The notes under the pieces: generated by a model
The model's database searches: none
What the model saw: the letters and a program-made list of their open reading frames with translations, nothing else
What the model was told of the DNA's origin: nothing
Origin: Macondimonas sp035325645
GTDB lineage: Bacteria > Pseudomonadota > Gammaproteobacteria > UBA5335
Direction: 5' to 3'
Assembly: GCA_035325645.1 (NCBI GenBank)
Contig: DAOKZK010000041.1
Span: 1-21,617 of the forward strand
Length of the DNA: 21,617 nucleotides
In this document: one piece after another, positions 1 through 8,395 of the stretch
Layout: each line of letters starts with the position of its first letter
Position numbering within the stretch: position 1 is the stretch's first letter
Translations under genes and position numbers: made by a program

Positions 1-306
1 CCGCGAAATCACCACGAAATCACACGGGTTCGGGAGTTGTTCAGACTTTCCTTAGGTGAAATGCCGGCGTAAGGGCGCGGGGACATTGCGCGCCCACGGT
101 AGATCCCGCCTCCATACCCATCTGGCAGAGACGATGGCTTTTCTTTACGGCGCAATCACAGAGTGGTCCAGCGGCTTGAACACAATTGCTTTCCGCTGCC
201 GGTGAATGCTCGGAGTGCGTTTGCCGTCGCAAGCGCCACGGGAGAGCAATGCGCGGCTGTAGGTCACGTTGACAAGCCGGCTGCCGGGTCACTATCGTCT
301 GCACCC
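1..306. other. Upstream region of the czc operon, no gene
   Basis: No convincing gene lies in these bases: the open frames on either strand have no recognisable product or translation signal. A 9-base direct repeat, CGAAATCAC, occurs at 4-12 and 15-23 (period 11). The only credible control element I see is the promoter-like sequence at 269-298. The operon's regulator is not in this window. Confidence 0.5.
269..298 (+). promoter_or_regulatory. Candidate promoter of the czc operon
   Basis: A perfect -35 hexamer TTGACA (269-274) is followed after 18 bases by TATCGT (293-298), a 4/6 match to the -10 consensus. The spacer contains the self-complementary AGCCGGCT (275-282). Transcription would begin at about 305, within a few bases of the ATG at 307, so the first mRNA might be leaderless. 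This fits the absence of a Shine-Dalgarno sequence there. A slightly long spacer with a dyad recalls promoters bent by MerR-family metal sensors, but 18 bases is at the short end for those. Hexamers and spacing are seen; function is inferred. Confidence 0.35.
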
Positions 307-660
307 ATGCACCGCTTGATCGTGATCCTGCTCCTCGTTCTGGTCCCGCTGCAGGGATCCTGGGCGCTGGTGGCGCACTACTCCGAGCATGCCCATCCCG
401 CCGGCGGCAAAACGACGCTGGTCGGCGCCAGTCACGACGTCACCACCGCTCACTCGGAAAGCGAGTCCTCTGAACGCGGCCACGGCAGCCTGCCGTCCGG
501 TCACGACCACTGCCATCTGGCGGGCTTCGTCGGCGTCACGGCCAGCTTCCTGCCGGTCGCATTGCTGGCATCCCGGCCCGTTCCCGCCGACATCGACAGC
601 CGCTACCTGTCTCACGCCACGCCGCCTCCCGAGCCTCCGCAGTGGTCCGCCCTCGCCTGA
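307..660 (+). CDS. czcI: CzcI-like periplasmic metal-responsive protein
   Basis: A 117-residue exported protein. Residues 1-20 form a clear signal peptide ending in QGSWA, and the mature part is rich in His (HYSEHAH at 24-30, GHDHCH at 65-70). From memory the pattern matches CzcI of Cupriavidus: the same start style (M-x-R then a hydrophobic run, PxQxSWA), an Asp/His/Cys-His centre, and a C-terminus ending PxPPQW-x-x-LA. CzcI genes typically open czcCBA operons and are thought to modulate metal-dependent expression or bind periplasmic metal. The ATG at 307 is chosen because it begins the signal peptide; the in-frame GTG at 163 would bury it behind 48 unrelated residues. No Shine-Dalgarno precedes the ATG. 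czcC follows after 93 bases. Confidence 0.8.
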   Translation: MHRLIVILLLVLVPLQGSWALVAHYSEHAHPAGGKTTLVGASHDVTTAHSESESSERGHGSLPSGHDHCHLAGFVGVTASFLPVALLASRPVPADIDSRYLSHATPPPEPPQWSALA

Positions 661-753
661 CGGGCGGGACGACGGCCGCATTCGCGATCCCCTAAACGCG
701 TTCATCGCACAGCCGCGCCCGCACGAATCCGCTCCCTGTTCGTGGAGAATTCG

Positions 754-2040
754 ATGCGAAGACTGCTTTGGCCGCTGGGGTTGGCGGCATTGTTCCTCAA
801 CCCATCCTTCGCTCAGACGCTCTATGTCGCGGACATCGATGTGGCCCGAATGGCCGGCACGACGGTCGCGGGCGATGGTCGATCTTCTGCGCCACTGACC
901 CTCGACGCCGCGCTCGAGATGGCTGCGCGCGCCAATCCCGAGCTTGCGGCCGCCCGGCGCGCGCTGGAGGCGCTCGAAGCGGGCATCGTGCAGGCGCGTA
1001 CCCGGCCCAATCCCGAGCTGGCCGCCACGATGGACGACACGCGTTCGGCGACCCGCACGACCCGCCTGCAGATCAACCAGCCGCTTGAGCTGGGCGGCAA
1101 GCGCGCCGCTCGGATCAAAGCGGCGGGTCAAGATCGCGCCGTCGCCGAGGCGTCGCTGCGTGCCAAACAGGCCGAAATTCGGGCGGATGTGACGACAGCG
1201 TTTTTCGACACCCTGATCGCCCAGGAACGGCTACGGCTCGCCCAGGCCAATGCCGATCTGGCGCGTCGCACGACGGAAGCGACCCAGCGCCGGGTGCAGG
1301 CCGGCAAGGTTTCGCCCATCGAGGAAACCCGGGCGCAGGTGAGTGAGGCCGGTGTGCGTGTGGTGCTGAACACGGCTGAGAAAGAATTGGCTGCCGCGCG
1401 CCAGCAACTGGCCGGCGCGCTGGGCGAGACAGCGCCACGTTTCGATCGTCTCGCGGGCGATCTCGCCGCGCCACCGCTGCCGCTTCGTGCCGATCTGGCG
1501 CGTCGCACCCAGACATCGCCCCATCTGCAACGCGCCCGGATCGAGCTCGAGCGCCGGCACGCGCTGGTCGAGGTCGAACGCCGCCGGCGCATCCCGGACG
1601 TGACCGTCAGCGTGGGTGCACAGCGTGACAACGAACTCGGTCTCGATCAGGCAGTGATGGGCGTTTCGGTCCCGGTCCCGCTGTTCGATCGCAACCAGGG
1701 CAACCTGGAGGAGTCGCTGCGCCGCGCGGATCAGGCGCGGGATGAACTGTCCGCCGCCGAACTTCGCCTCTCCGTCGAGCTCGACGGTGCGCTTGGGCGC
1801 CTCACCGCCGCACGCAACGAACTGGAATCCCTCGAACGCGAAATCCTGCCGGGCGCGCAGAGCGCCCATGACGCCGTGCTCAAGGGATTCGAACTCGGCA
1901 AATTCGGCTTTCTCGAGGTGCTGGATGCGCAACGCACCTTGATCGCGGCGCGATCCCAGGAACTTGATGCCTTGCGCGAGGCGCACCATGCCGCCGCCAG
2001 CATCGAACGCCTGCTCGGCGATGCCGCCAATCAACCCTAG
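754..2040 (+). CDS. czcC: CzcC outer-membrane efflux channel (TolC family)
   Basis: The outer-membrane component of a tripartite cation efflux system; it forms a trimeric channel that delivers metal ions from CzcBA to the outside. The 428-residue product has a signal peptide cleaved near FLNPSFA (residue 20), followed by two copies of the alpha-hairpin outer-membrane efflux repeat, rich in Ala, Arg and Glu. The motif QPLELGGKRAAR is typical of the CzcC/CusC branch, and the second half repeats the pattern (VPVPLFDRNQGN). The ATG at 754 is preferred over the in-frame GTG at 742 because GGAG at 744-747 sits six bases before it. czcB starts eight bases after the stop, so the genes are almost certainly co-transcribed. 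Confidence 0.93.
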   Translation: MRRLLWPLGLAALFLNPSFAQTLYVADIDVARMAGTTVAGDGRSSAPLTLDAALEMAARANPELAAARRALEALEAGIVQARTRPNPELAATMDDTRSATRTTRLQINQPLELGGKRAARIKAAGQDRAVAEASLRAKQAEIRADVTTAFFDTLIAQERLRLAQANADLARRTTEATQRRVQAGKVSPIEETRAQVSEAGVRVVLNTAEKELAAARQQLAGALGETAPRFDRLAGDLAAPPLPLRADLARRTQTSPHLQRARIELERRHALVEVERRRRIPDVTVSVGAQRDNELGLDQAVMGVSVPVPLFDRNQGNLEESLRRADQARDELSAAELRLSVELDGALGRLTAARNELESLEREILPGAQSAHDAVLKGFELGKFGFLEVLDAQRTLIAARSQELDALREAHHAAASIERLLGDAANQP

Positions 2041-2048
2041 GAACCGAC

Positions 2049-3545
2049 ATGAAACGCGATTCGAACAGCAGACAGGCGCTTGCGATCGCCATCGTCCTGG
2101 CCATTGGTGCGGGGCTCGCAACGTGGATTCTGACGACCGACAAGCCGCTTCCGCGGAACGTGGAAGCGGGTCAAGTGAACAAGCCTTTCGGCGCGGATGC
2201 CGAGCCCGGCCGCGGTCCGCACGGGGGCCGGCTGTTCGAGCAGGATGGCTACGGGATCGAACTCACCATTTTCGAGCAGGGCATGGAACCGCAGTTCCGC
2301 GTTTACACCTACCGCGACGGCAAGCCGCTCGATCCGCGGGCAAGCGACGTCAGTGTGATCCTCGAGCGGCTCGGCCGGGCGCCGCAGCGATTCTCCTTTG
2401 CGCCCGAACGGGACTATCTGAAGGGCGATGCCGTCGTCGAGGAGCCGCACTCGTTCAAGGTCACCATCGAGACGCGGCAGGGCGAGAAAGCCTATCGCTT
2501 CGGCTATGAGCAGGTCGAGGCGCGCGTCGCCATGAGCGATGCGGCGCTGCAGACGAACCAGGTCGAGGTGCTCACGGCCGGGCCGGCGCGCATCCGCGAT
2601 GTACGGCAACTCATCGGCGAGATCCGGCTCGATGCGGACCGGACGGTGCATGTGGTGCCGGTTCTCGGCGGCTTCGTCCAGTCGGCCACCGCCAATGCCG
2701 GGGACCGTGTGCGCCGGGGGCAGGTGCTCGCCGTCATCACCAGTCGCGACCTCGCCGACCAGCGCGCGGCGTGGCTTGTCGCGCAGCAGCGACTGGCCTT
2801 GGCCCGGTCGACGCACGAGCGCGAGAAATCCCTCTGGCAGGAGAAGATCTCGGCAGAACAGGATTACCTCGCCGCGCACGCCGCGCTGCAGGAAGCCGAA
2901 ATCACCGAGCGCACCGCAAGGCAGAAGCTGGCCGCCCTGGACGGTCTGGGCGGTCATTCCGACCTCGCCCGCTACGAACTGCGAGCGCCCATCGACGGCA
3001 CGATCGTCGAAAAGCACATCACACCCGGAGAAGCCGTCAAGGCCGATGACACCGTCTTCGTCATCGCCGATCTGTCCACCGTCTGGGCCGAGATGACCGT
3101 TTACGCCAAGGATCTGAACGCCGTCCAGGTCGGTCAGGCGGCCACCGTCAAGGCCACCGCTTTCGAGTCCACGAGCACGGGCAAGGTGTCCTACGTCGGG
3201 TCCCTCGTCGGGGAACAAACCCGTACCGCCATGGCGCGCATCATCCTGCCCAATCCGGACGGCGTCTGGCGACCGGGTTTGCCGGTCAACGTCGAACTGA
3301 CGACCGGTGAGGTCGAGGTGCCGGTGGCGGTATCACAAGAAGCACTCCAGACGGTGCGCGACGAGACGGTCGTGTTCGGCCGTTACGGCGAGGCGTTCGA
3401 GGCGCGGCCGGTGGATCTCGGTCGCAGCGACGGGCGGTTCGTCGAGGTGGTCGGCGGATTGCACGCCGGCGAGCAATACGCCGCGAAGAACAGCTTCCTC
3501 ATCAAGGCCGAGCTGGGCAAGGCCGGCGCCAGCCACGATCACTAG
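2049..3545 (+). CDS. czcB: CzcB periplasmic adaptor (membrane fusion protein)
   Basis: Links the CzcA pump to the CzcC channel and probably presents metal ions to the pump. The 498-residue product has an N-terminal membrane anchor (about 9-27) and then the extra N-terminal domain seen in CzcB proteins, opening with GPHGGRLF (56-63). The barrel-sandwich (lipoyl-like) halves are at about 202-230 and 310-340, separated by a helical hairpin (about 237-298) rich in Glu, Arg and Ala. A beta-barrel and a membrane-proximal domain follow. The C-terminus ends in SHDH, a possible additional metal ligand. The Shine-Dalgarno AGGA (2039-2042) overlaps the czcC stop codon, suggesting translational coupling. 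The length fits the heavy-metal branch of adaptors. Confidence 0.95.
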   Translation: MKRDSNSRQALAIAIVLAIGAGLATWILTTDKPLPRNVEAGQVNKPFGADAEPGRGPHGGRLFEQDGYGIELTIFEQGMEPQFRVYTYRDGKPLDPRASDVSVILERLGRAPQRFSFAPERDYLKGDAVVEEPHSFKVTIETRQGEKAYRFGYEQVEARVAMSDAALQTNQVEVLTAGPARIRDVRQLIGEIRLDADRTVHVVPVLGGFVQSATANAGDRVRRGQVLAVITSRDLADQRAAWLVAQQRLALARSTHEREKSLWQEKISAEQDYLAAHAALQEAEITERTARQKLAALDGLGGHSDLARYELRAPIDGTIVEKHITPGEAVKADDTVFVIADLSTVWAEMTVYAKDLNAVQVGQAATVKATAFESTSTGKVSYVGSLVGEQTRTAMARIILPNPDGVWRPGLPVNVELTTGEVEVPVAVSQEALQTVRDETVVFGRYGEAFEARPVDLGRSDGRFVEVVGGLHAGEQYAAKNSFLIKAELGKAGASHDH

Positions 3546-3554
3546 GAGCGCGTC

Positions 3555-6500
3555 ATGTTCGACAGGATTCTCCTCTTCGCCATCGAGCAGCGCGCCCTGG
3601 TGCTTCTGGCCGTGCTGGGCATGGCCGCCCTCGGCGTCTACAGCTACCAGCGGCTGCCGATCGATGCCGTACCCGACATCACCAACGTCCAGGTCCAGAT
3701 CAACACCGAAGCCCCCGGTTTCTCGCCGCTCGAGGTCGAGCAGCGTGTCACCTTCCCGATCGAGACCGTCATGGCCGGATTGCCAGGCTTGCAGCAGACG
3801 CGCTCGCTGTCGCGCTACGGCCTGTCGCAGGTGACGGTGATCTTCGACGACGGCACCGACATCTACTTCGCACGCCAACTGGTGAACGAGCGCATCCAGC
3901 AGGCGCAGGCGAGCTTGCCGCCTGCGCTGACTCCGATGATGGGGCCGATCTCGACCGGGCTCGGGGAGATCTATATGTGGACCGTGGAGGCCGAGGAGGG
4001 CTCGGTGAAGCCCGACGGCACGCCGTACACGCCCATGGATTTGCGCGAGATCCAGGACTGGATCGTCAAGCCGCAACTGCGCAACGTGCCGGGGGTCACC
4101 GAGATCAACACGATCGGCGGCTACGCCAAGGAGTTCCAGGTCGCGCCCTGGCCCGATCGCCTCGTCGCCCACAAGCTCGCGCTGTCCGATCTGATCACGG
4201 CGCTGGAGCGCAACAACGCCAACGTCGGCGCTGGCTACATCGAGCGGCGCGGCGAACAGTACCTGATCCGCGCGCCGGGTCAGGTCGCCAATTTGGAGGA
4301 CATCGGCAACATCGTCATCGGCGCGCCCGAGGGTGTGCCGGTGCGCATCCGCGACGTGGCGGAGGTCCTGTTGGGTCACGAGCTGCGCACCGGCGCCGCT
4401 ACGGAAAATGGCCGCGAGGTGGTGCTGGGCACGGTGTTCATGCTCATCGGCGAGAACAGCCGCGCCGTGTCCCGCGCGGTGGATGCGAAGATGCAGGAGA
4501 TCAACAGAACGCTGCCGCCCGGCGTGGTCGCCCGAACGGTGTACGACCGCACGGTCTTGGTGGACAAGACGATCGCGACGGTGCGGAAGAACCTGGTCGA
4601 GGGCGCGGCACTGGTGATCGCCATCCTGTTCTTGTTCCTCGGCAATCTCCGCGCCGCGCTCATTACCGCGCTGGTGATCCCGCTATCGATGCTGTTCACC
4701 TTCACCGGCATGGTGGGCAACAAGGTCAGCGCCAATCTGATGAGCCTGGGCGCTCTGGACTTCGGCATCATCATCGACGGCGCCGTGGTGATCGTGGAGA
4801 ACTGTGTGCGGCGTCTGGCGCATGCCCAGACCGATGCCGGCCGGCCGCTGACCCATCGAGAACGGCTGGACGCGGTGTTTGTCGCCGCTCGCGAGACGCG
4901 CCGGCCGCTGCTCTACGGTCAGCTCATCATCATGGCGGTATATCTGCCGATCTTTGCTCTCACCGGCGTGGAAGGGAAGATGTTCCACCCCATGGCCTTC
5001 ACCGTGGTGGCGGCCCTGATCGGCGCCACGATCCTCTCGGTCACCTTCGTCCCGGCGGCCGTGGCGCTGTTCATCGGCGACAGGGTGGCCGAGAAGGAGA
5101 ACCGCCTGATGACCTGGGCCAAGGGGGTCTACGGTCCGCTGTTCGATCGGGTGATGGTCAACCAGCCCGTGGTGCTGACGATCGCGGCCGTTGCGGTGGC
5201 GCTGTCGCTGCTGCTCGCTACGCGCATGGGCAGCGAATTCGTGCCCAGCCTCGATGAGGGCGACATCGCGCTGCATGCGCTGCGCATCCCCGGCACCAGC
5301 CTGACCCAGGCGGTGGCGATGCAGACCGAGCTGGAACGCACCATCAAGTCCTTCCCGGAGGTGGACAAGGTCTTCGCCAAGATCGGCACCGCCGAGATCG
5401 CGACCGACCCCATGCCGCCCAACGTCGCGGACAATTTCGTCATGTTGAAACCGCAATCCGCGTGGCCCGATCCCTCGCGCAGCAAGGCCGATCTGGTGGC
5501 GGCGATACAGGCGGCGGTGGAGCGGGTGCCCGGCAACAACTACGAATTCACCCAGCCGATCCAGATGCGCTTCAACGAGTTGCTCTCGGGGGTGCGCAGC
5601 GATGTGGCGGTGAAGGTCTTCGGCGACGACATGGCGGTGATGGAAGCCACTGCCACTGAAATCGCCGAGGTGTTGGAGCAGGTGCCGGGCGCGGCGGACG
5701 TGAAGGTCGAGCAGACTACGGGCCTGCCCATGCTGACGTTCGTCATCGACCGCGCGCAGATCGCCCGCTACGGTCTCAACGTCGGCGACGTGCAGGAAGC
5801 GCTGGCCATCGCCGTGGCCGGGCGGGAGGTCGGCCAGCTCTTCCAGGGCGATCGGCGTTTCGACATCCTCGTGCGCCTGCCGGAATCCCTGCGCGGCGAC
5901 CTTGACGCCATCCGCCAGATCCCGATCCGGTTGCCGGTACCGCCGCTCGGAGTCGGCGCTTCCTATGTCCGCCTGGGGGATGTGGCCGCGCTGGAGCTTA
6001 CGCCCGGTCCCAACCAGATCAGCCGCGAGGACGGCAAGCGGCGCGTGGTGGTGACCGCCAACGTGCGTGGACGCGACATCGGCTCCTTCGTGCGCGATGC
6101 CGAGGCGGCCATCGGTGAACGGGTGCAGATCCCCGCCGGCTACTGGATCGCCTGGGGCGGCACGTTCGAGCAACTGGCGTCGGCGGCCGAGCGGCTCACC
6201 GTGGTGGTGCCGGTGGCGTTGCTGCTGATCTTCATGCTGCTGTTCGCGATGTTCGGTAATGTGAAGGACGGCTTGCTGGTGTTCACCGGCGTGCCCTTTG
6301 CGCTGACCGGCGGCATTCTGGCGCTGTGGCTGCGGGGCATTCCGCTGTCGATTTCTGCAGGCGTGGGCTTCATCGCGCTCTCGGGGGTTGCCGTGCTCAA
6401 CGGCTTGGTGATGATTGCCTTCATCCGCGATCTGCGCGAGCAAGGCCGGCCGCTGGACGCGGCGATCCGCGAGGGCGCGATGACGCGGCTGCGCCCGGTG

Positions 6501-6719
6501 CTGATGACGGCGCTGGTGGCCTCGCTCGGCTTCGTCCCGATGGCGCTTGCCACCGGCACCGGCGCCGAGGTGCAGCGCCCGCTCGCGACCGTGGTCATCG
6601 GCGGCATCCTGTCCTCGACGGCGCTCACCTTGCTGGTGCTGCCCGTGCTGTACCGCCTGACGCATCGCCGCGGCGAGCTGGGTGAGGCGATCCCAACCAC
6701 GGTCGGCTGGGTCCGATGA
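3555..6719 (+). CDS. czcA: CzcA heavy-metal RND efflux pump
   Basis: The inner-membrane proton/cation antiporter of the CzcCBA system, about the usual length at 1054 residues. The heavy-metal RND signature in the fourth membrane helix is intact: LDFGIIIDGAVVIVEN gives Asp402, Asp408 and Glu415 at the same numbers as in the characterised CzcA. This branch exports divalent ions (Co, Zn, Cd, Ni) rather than Cu/Ag. The first membrane helix is at about 13-30, two large periplasmic loops lie between helices 1-2 and 7-8, and the remaining helices are in two clusters (about 335-540 and 870-1040). AGGAG at 3544-3548 overlaps the czcB stop. The stop codon overlaps the next gene as ATGA. The exact metal range cannot be read from sequence. 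Confidence 0.96.
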   Translation: MFDRILLFAIEQRALVLLAVLGMAALGVYSYQRLPIDAVPDITNVQVQINTEAPGFSPLEVEQRVTFPIETVMAGLPGLQQTRSLSRYGLSQVTVIFDDGTDIYFARQLVNERIQQAQASLPPALTPMMGPISTGLGEIYMWTVEAEEGSVKPDGTPYTPMDLREIQDWIVKPQLRNVPGVTEINTIGGYAKEFQVAPWPDRLVAHKLALSDLITALERNNANVGAGYIERRGEQYLIRAPGQVANLEDIGNIVIGAPEGVPVRIRDVAEVLLGHELRTGAATENGREVVLGTVFMLIGENSRAVSRAVDAKMQEINRTLPPGVVARTVYDRTVLVDKTIATVRKNLVEGAALVIAILFLFLGNLRAALITALVIPLSMLFTFTGMVGNKVSANLMSLGALDFGIIIDGAVVIVENCVRRLAHAQTDAGRPLTHRERLDAVFVAARETRRPLLYGQLIIMAVYLPIFALTGVEGKMFHPMAFTVVAALIGATILSVTFVPAAVALFIGDRVAEKENRLMTWAKGVYGPLFDRVMVNQPVVLTIAAVAVALSLLLATRMGSEFVPSLDEGDIALHALRIPGTSLTQAVAMQTELERTIKSFPEVDKVFAKIGTAEIATDPMPPNVADNFVMLKPQSAWPDPSRSKADLVAAIQAAVERVPGNNYEFTQPIQMRFNELLSGVRSDVAVKVFGDDMAVMEATATEIAEVLEQVPGAADVKVEQTTGLPMLTFVIDRAQIARYGLNVGDVQEALAIAVAGREVGQLFQGDRRFDILVRLPESLRGDLDAIRQIPIRLPVPPLGVGASYVRLGDVAALELTPGPNQISREDGKRRVVVTANVRGRDIGSFVRDAEAAIGERVQIPAGYWIAWGGTFEQLASAAERLTVVVPVALLLIFMLLFAMFGNVKDGLLVFTGVPFALTGGILALWLRGIPLSISAGVGFIALSGVAVLNGLVMIAFIRDLREQGRPLDAAIREGAMTRLRPVLMTALVASLGFVPMALATGTGAEVQRPLATVVIGGILSSTALTLLVLPVLYRLTHRRGELGEAIPTTVGWVR

Positions 6720-7780
6720 CCCGATCGGCGCTGCTGCCCCTGGGGATCGGTCAGGCGCTGCTGGCCGCCCTGCTGTTCGGGGCGAGCACGCCGCTGGCCA
6801 AGGCACTGACGGGCGCAGCCTCGCCGCTCGTGCTGGCCGGCCTGCTGTATCTCGGCAGCGGCTTGGGCCTGCTCGGCTGGCGGGCGCTGCGGCGCGCCAA
6901 GGCCGAGGCGCCCATTGCCCGCACCGACTGGCCGTGGCTGGCGGGCGCCGTGATCGCCGGCGGTGTGTTCGGTCCGGCGCTCTTGCTGTGGGGGCTCGCC
7001 AGTGTGCCGGGCGCGAGCGCCGCGCTGCTGCTTAACCTCGAGGGGGTCTTCACCGCGCTGATCGCCTGGTGCGTGTTCCGCGAGAACGTCGATGCGCGCA
7101 TCGCGTTCGGCATGGCGCTCATCGTCGCGGCCGGCGCGATGCTCTCCTGGCAGGGCGCTGCGAGCCTTGCATCGCCGGTGGGCGCGCTGGCGGTGATCGG
7201 CGCCTGCCTGTGCTGGGCCATCGACAACAACCTCACGCGCAAGGTCGCGGGCGGCGATGCGCTCACCATTGCGGCGCTCAAGGGATGGGTCGCGGGTGGC
7301 ACCAATCTGGCACTGGGCGTGGCGTTTGCGGGAAGTTGGCCGTCGCCGGTCCAGGTCGTCGGCGCGCTCATGCTGGGGCTCGTCGGCTACGGGGTGAGTC
7401 TGGTCCTGTTCGTGCGGGCACTGGCCCAGCTCGGGGCGGCGCGCACCGGCGCCTACTTCTCGGCGGCGCCGTTCGCGGGTGTGCTCGTTGCCATGACGCT
7501 GCTCGGCGAGCGGCCGGGCCCGGTATTCTGGATTGCCGCCGTGCTCATGGCCGCGGGCGTCTGGCTGCACCTCACCGAGCGGCACAGCCACCCGCACACC
7601 CACGAGCCGCTGCGCCATACCCATCGCCATGTGCACGACGCGCACCACGAGCATCCGCACGACATCGCCTGGGACGGCCGCGAGCCGCACAGCCACGAGC
7701 ACGTCCATCCGCCGATCACGCACCGCCATTCGCATTATCCGGATCTGCATCACCGGCACGGACACGGCGCCGAGCGCTGA
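6716..7780 (+). CDS. DMT/EamA-family permease with His-rich tail
   Basis: An inner-membrane transporter of the drug/metabolite superfamily: residues 1 to about 287 form ten hydrophobic segments in two EamA repeats. The last 66 residues (289-354) contain 23 histidines, arranged as two 26-residue units (290-315 and 325-350) that align without gaps. The first unit begins HSHPHTHEPLRH, the second HSHEHVHPPITH. The gene overlaps the czcA stop by ATGA, so it is translated with the czc operon. The family normally moves small metabolites; the tail and neighbourhood suggest binding or transport of a divalent cation such as Ni, Co or Zn. I recall proteobacterial EamA proteins with similar His tails, so this looks like a subfamily rather than a private fusion. 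Substrate and direction are unknown. Confidence 0.88.
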   Translation: MTRSALLPLGIGQALLAALLFGASTPLAKALTGAASPLVLAGLLYLGSGLGLLGWRALRRAKAEAPIARTDWPWLAGAVIAGGVFGPALLLWGLASVPGASAALLLNLEGVFTALIAWCVFRENVDARIAFGMALIVAAGAMLSWQGAASLASPVGALAVIGACLCWAIDNNLTRKVAGGDALTIAALKGWVAGGTNLALGVAFAGSWPSPVQVVGALMLGLVGYGVSLVLFVRALAQLGAARTGAYFSAAPFAGVLVAMTLLGERPGPVFWIAAVLMAAGVWLHLTERHSHPHTHEPLRHTHRHVHDAHHEHPHDIAWDGREPHSHEHVHPPITHRHSHYPDLHHRHGHGAER

Positions 7781-7978
7781 GCGTGGCGCGGTCATTCGGT
7801 GTCGAGCATCCGGGTGGCGTGCGGGACTCACTCAACGCGTAACGACGACCGCTGCTCGATCCGGATCGGAAGCGATGCGCCGTCGTCCGGGAGGTGCCGG
7901 ATAGCGACCGGCTTTGACGCAGGCCGGGCCGCACGGACGCGTCGCTTGCCCGCGACCCGATGAACAGTCGGGCAATAC
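7781..7978. other. Intergenic region after the metal operon
   Basis: No gene is seen. It includes the 12-base palindrome CGATCCGGATCG (7857-7868) and a weak hairpin GCCGG/CCGGC (7896-7912) followed by only three T, which is a poor terminator candidate for the plus-strand operon. The strong terminator just beyond belongs to the minus strand. Confidence 0.4.
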
Positions 7979-8007
7979 AAAAAAACCCCGAGGCCAAGCC
8001 CCGGGGT
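7979..8007 (-). terminator. Intrinsic terminator of the small secreted-protein gene
   Basis: On the minus strand a near-perfect hairpin (arms 7985-7994 and 7998-8007, three-base loop, one G-U pair) is followed directly by seven U (7979-7985, the last one pairing at the stem base). It lies 22 bases after the stop codon of the minus-strand gene and probably ends a single-gene transcript. On the plus strand the T-run is missing, so it would not work well in that direction. Confidence 0.9.
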
Positions 8008-8029
8008 CAGTGCACACACGCGATACGGA

Positions 8030-8395
8030 TTATTCGAAGCGGATGCTGACCGGCAGCTGCAGACCGATGAGGGTGCTGGCCGTGGTCGCGAGGAAGTTGT
8101 TGCGGGCGTCGGCCACGGCCTGACGACCGGCGCGGGCAGCGTCACGGTTCGGCTGTGTGGCGATGTAGGTCTGGTTCCACTCGCCGTAGGCCTGCGGGAT
8201 GCCAGTGTCGAGAGCCAGTTCGCGCGGAGTCGGCACGGTCACCAGTTCGCGGCTGCCGATGATGGGCAGCTCGATGCCGATGACGAAACCCTGGCCGCGA
8301 ACTTCCGCCAACTGGCGATCGCTCATCTCGGCGGCAGAAACGGCGCTGCCCATGCAAAACAGCGCGGCGCTCGCAAGAATCGCTTTGACGTTCAT
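8030..8395 (-). CDS. Small exported protein with RGQG motif, unknown function
   Basis: A 121-residue protein not assigned to a characterised family. Residues 1 to about 23 are a signal peptide (NVKAILASAALFCMGSAVSAAE). It is immediately followed by MSDRQLAEVRGQGF, the 'S-D-x-x-L-x-x-V-x-GQ' pattern found just after the signal peptide of several small exported proteobacterial proteins and reminiscent of bacteriocin leader sequences. The rest has a hydrophobic IGIELPIIGS stretch, an Ala/Arg-rich helix-like middle, and ends in a beta-like LQLPVSIRFE. The ATG at 8395 has an AGGGAG Shine-Dalgarno 7-8 bases upstream; the longer frame reaching 8524 lacks a ribosome site and would displace the signal peptide. 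It appears monocistronic, with a palindrome 45 bases upstream. It may be a secreted or surface peptide; function is open. Confidence 0.75.
   Translation of the reverse strand: MNVKAILASAALFCMGSAVSAAEMSDRQLAEVRGQGFVIGIELPIIGSRELVTVPTPRELALDTGIPQAYGEWNQTYIATQPNRDAARAGRQAVADARNNFLATTASTLIGLQLPVSIRFE

Noticed and set aside
163..306. Upstream GTG start for the czcI-like gene
   Set aside because: It would put 48 non-signal residues before an obvious signal peptide and has no ribosome site.
3333..7831. Very long minus-strand open frames across czcA and the permease gene (up to about 700 codons)
   Set aside because: They mirror the GC-rich third-position pattern of the real plus-strand genes, have low-complexity Arg/His/Gln-rich products and lack ribosome sites.
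7896..7915. Possible terminator after the metal operon
   Set aside because: Only a 5-bp stem with a seven-base loop and three T; too weak to call.
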